The position numbers and the translations under genes were made by a program. From Dermatophagoides farinae (taxonomy: Eukaryota; Arthropoda; Arachnida; Sarcoptiformes; Pyroglyphidae): a stretch of DNA of 64,000 bases. This document shows positions 62,901-64,000 of the stretch, piece by piece; the stretch's first letter is position 1, and every line of letters starts with the position of its first letter. Location: positions 124,001 through 188,000 of the forward strand of contig NC_134678.1 in assembly GCF_024713945.1 (NCBI RefSeq). The letters run 5' to 3'. The notes under the pieces are model-generated. The model did not search any database. It saw only the letters and a program-made list of their open reading frames with translations, and was not told the origin of the DNA.

Positions 62901-64000
62901 TTGATGATTAGCTCGAAGATTAAAATTTGATATGATTCCAATCTTTTGTTGGGATTTATTTTGAGCGACCCATTCTGATCCATATTCAATCAATGCTTTG
63001 GAATCTTTCTGTGCAATCTGTTGAAAACAACAAATAGATGCTTTACGAAGTAGATACCGTGAACTAATAAATCCATCACATAGAATGAATATCAATTCAT
63101 TCAATTCATAACAATTTCGATCAAACATATGAAGCTGTTGAAGACAAGCGATAGTTTCACTTTTGATGAGGAAATCACCATGTTCTTGTAGTATGGAACA
63201 TGCAATCATTATCATCAATCGAATTTCATTAATTGAATGTGTGGATGATGTTTGAAATTCCGGTCCAATCGTTGTAATAATAGCTGAAAGACATTTGGCA
63301 ATACTTTGATGTATATCAATCAATGATGGCGATAATGCCATCAAAATTTTTAAACATTGCGATAACGTTGGTTCAACATATGGTCGAAACATTGGTCCAC
63401 CAGATTCAACAATCAATGTCAGTGCATGTAATGCCCATAACTGGACCGATGGTGATGAATGATCTTCGGCCAATGCCAACAAAAGACTAATGTTATTCTT
63501 GAGTTGTGGAACCGAACCCATTCCTACGACATAATGATGTATACAACCAATAGCTAATGAATAACCCGTTCTAGTCAATGCATCACGTGCGGTACGTAAT
63601 TTTTCGAAACATTGTTGAGTAATAGTTGATAAAAATTTTGCATCATTAATCGTTTGTACACAACGTCCAAGACTTTCGGCTGCTGCATAACGAATCAATA
63701 TGTTCTGATGATCCAATACATTAAATAGTTGTGCAACGACTAGTTTACGAACTTCATCGATTCCTAGATTGATTTTATTCTCCACCAATGTCTATTTAGA
63801 GATTAAAAGTTGGTGAAAAAAATTATTTAAAAAAAACATTTCGAAAACATACTCTTAAAACGCCAAGCATAGCCGTTAATATGTTGATTTGAATGGCTTC
63901 TTGTCGTGAGGATTTAGCATGTTTCAAACATTCTTGAAAATGATTCAACATTTGAACACGATGTTTTTGTGCCACATAAGGAAAAACCAAGGCAAAGACT
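59976..64000 (-). CDS. HEATR5B: HEAT repeat-containing protein 5, C-terminal part
   Basis: Large alpha-solenoid protein (Laa1/HEATR5 family) that works with AP-1 and aftiphilin in clathrin-dependent endosome-to-Golgi transport (family knowledge). Exons in the window: 64000-63853 (partial), 63791-60908, 60812-60429 and 60373-59976. They are joined in phase to give 1,270 residues, about 60% of the roughly 2,070 in human HEATR5B. Diagnostic stretches: SSRQEAIQINILTAMLGVLR, IRYAAAESLGRCVQ, GPMFRPYVEPTLS, VPEPEFENHVILEQYQAQVG, ALRPAFAVDTPS, VCSAWIGSGVARDLNDLRRV, KLAILKAWAEVYVVAM and the C-terminal TIKLKVDF. The first visible exon starts inside a codon and continues beyond the right edge, so the N-terminal third is outside. 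Arthropods usually have one gene, so a 5A/5B distinction is not implied. Confidence 0.95.

Noticed and set aside
1-64000. tRNA, rRNA, snRNA, transposase or retroelement sequences
   Set aside because: A by-eye scan found no B-box-like GGTTCGANTCC pairs in context, no conserved microRNAs and no reverse transcriptase or transposase motifs. A tRNAscan-SE, Rfam or RepeatModeler run could still find some.

Overview
The window looks like nuclear genomic DNA of a small arthropod, most likely an acariform (dust- or scab-type) mite. It is very AT-rich, many introns are only about 40 to 150 bases long, and microsatellites and short homopolymers are dense. The gene set is metazoan and arthropod-like: spaghetti-squash-type myosin light chain, eyes absent, and a scarecrow/NKX2-1 homeobox gene. 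The species is inferred, not proven. No mobile element, tRNA, rRNA or CRISPR array was recognised.

Layout. (1) 1-1,900: the 3' part of NCS-1/frequenin (+). (2) 1.9-4.5 kb: low-complexity spacer with one speculative three-exon gene on the minus strand. (3) 4.5-18.25 kb: a compact housekeeping cluster of NUP188 (+), CDK5 (+), CCT4 (-), RAD50 (-) and the non-muscle myosin regulatory light chain (+). CDK5 and CCT4 converge with interleaved poly(A) signals. RAD50 and the light chain diverge from a spacer of about 320 bases. (4) 18.25-25 kb: gene-poor. (5) 25.0-28.1 kb: an eyes absent (EYA) gene in ten coding exons, with an altered catalytic centre and a one-base frame disruption. (6) 28.1-43.7 kb: a gene desert rich in simple repeats. 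(7) 43.8-48.1 kb: an eleven-exon reprolysin (M12B, ADAMTS-like) metalloprotease without thrombospondin repeats. (8) 48.1-57.1 kb: mostly non-coding, with one speculative cysteine-rich gene (+). (9) 57.1-58.9 kb: the NK2 homeobox gene scarecrow/NKX2-1 (-). (10) 60.0-64.0 kb: the C-terminal 1,270 residues of HEATR5 (-), running off the right edge.

The genes do not form one pathway. The housekeeping cluster covers nuclear pore, kinase, chaperonin, DNA repair and actomyosin functions and is packed with 150 to 330 bases between genes. The developmental regulators eya and scro sit beside multi-kilobase non-coding stretches, as expected for genes with extended cis-regulation (inference). Exon boundaries were read by eye from GT/AG sites, frame continuity and remembered family alignments. 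All recognised multi-exon genes sum to an intact frame except eya, which is off by exactly one base.
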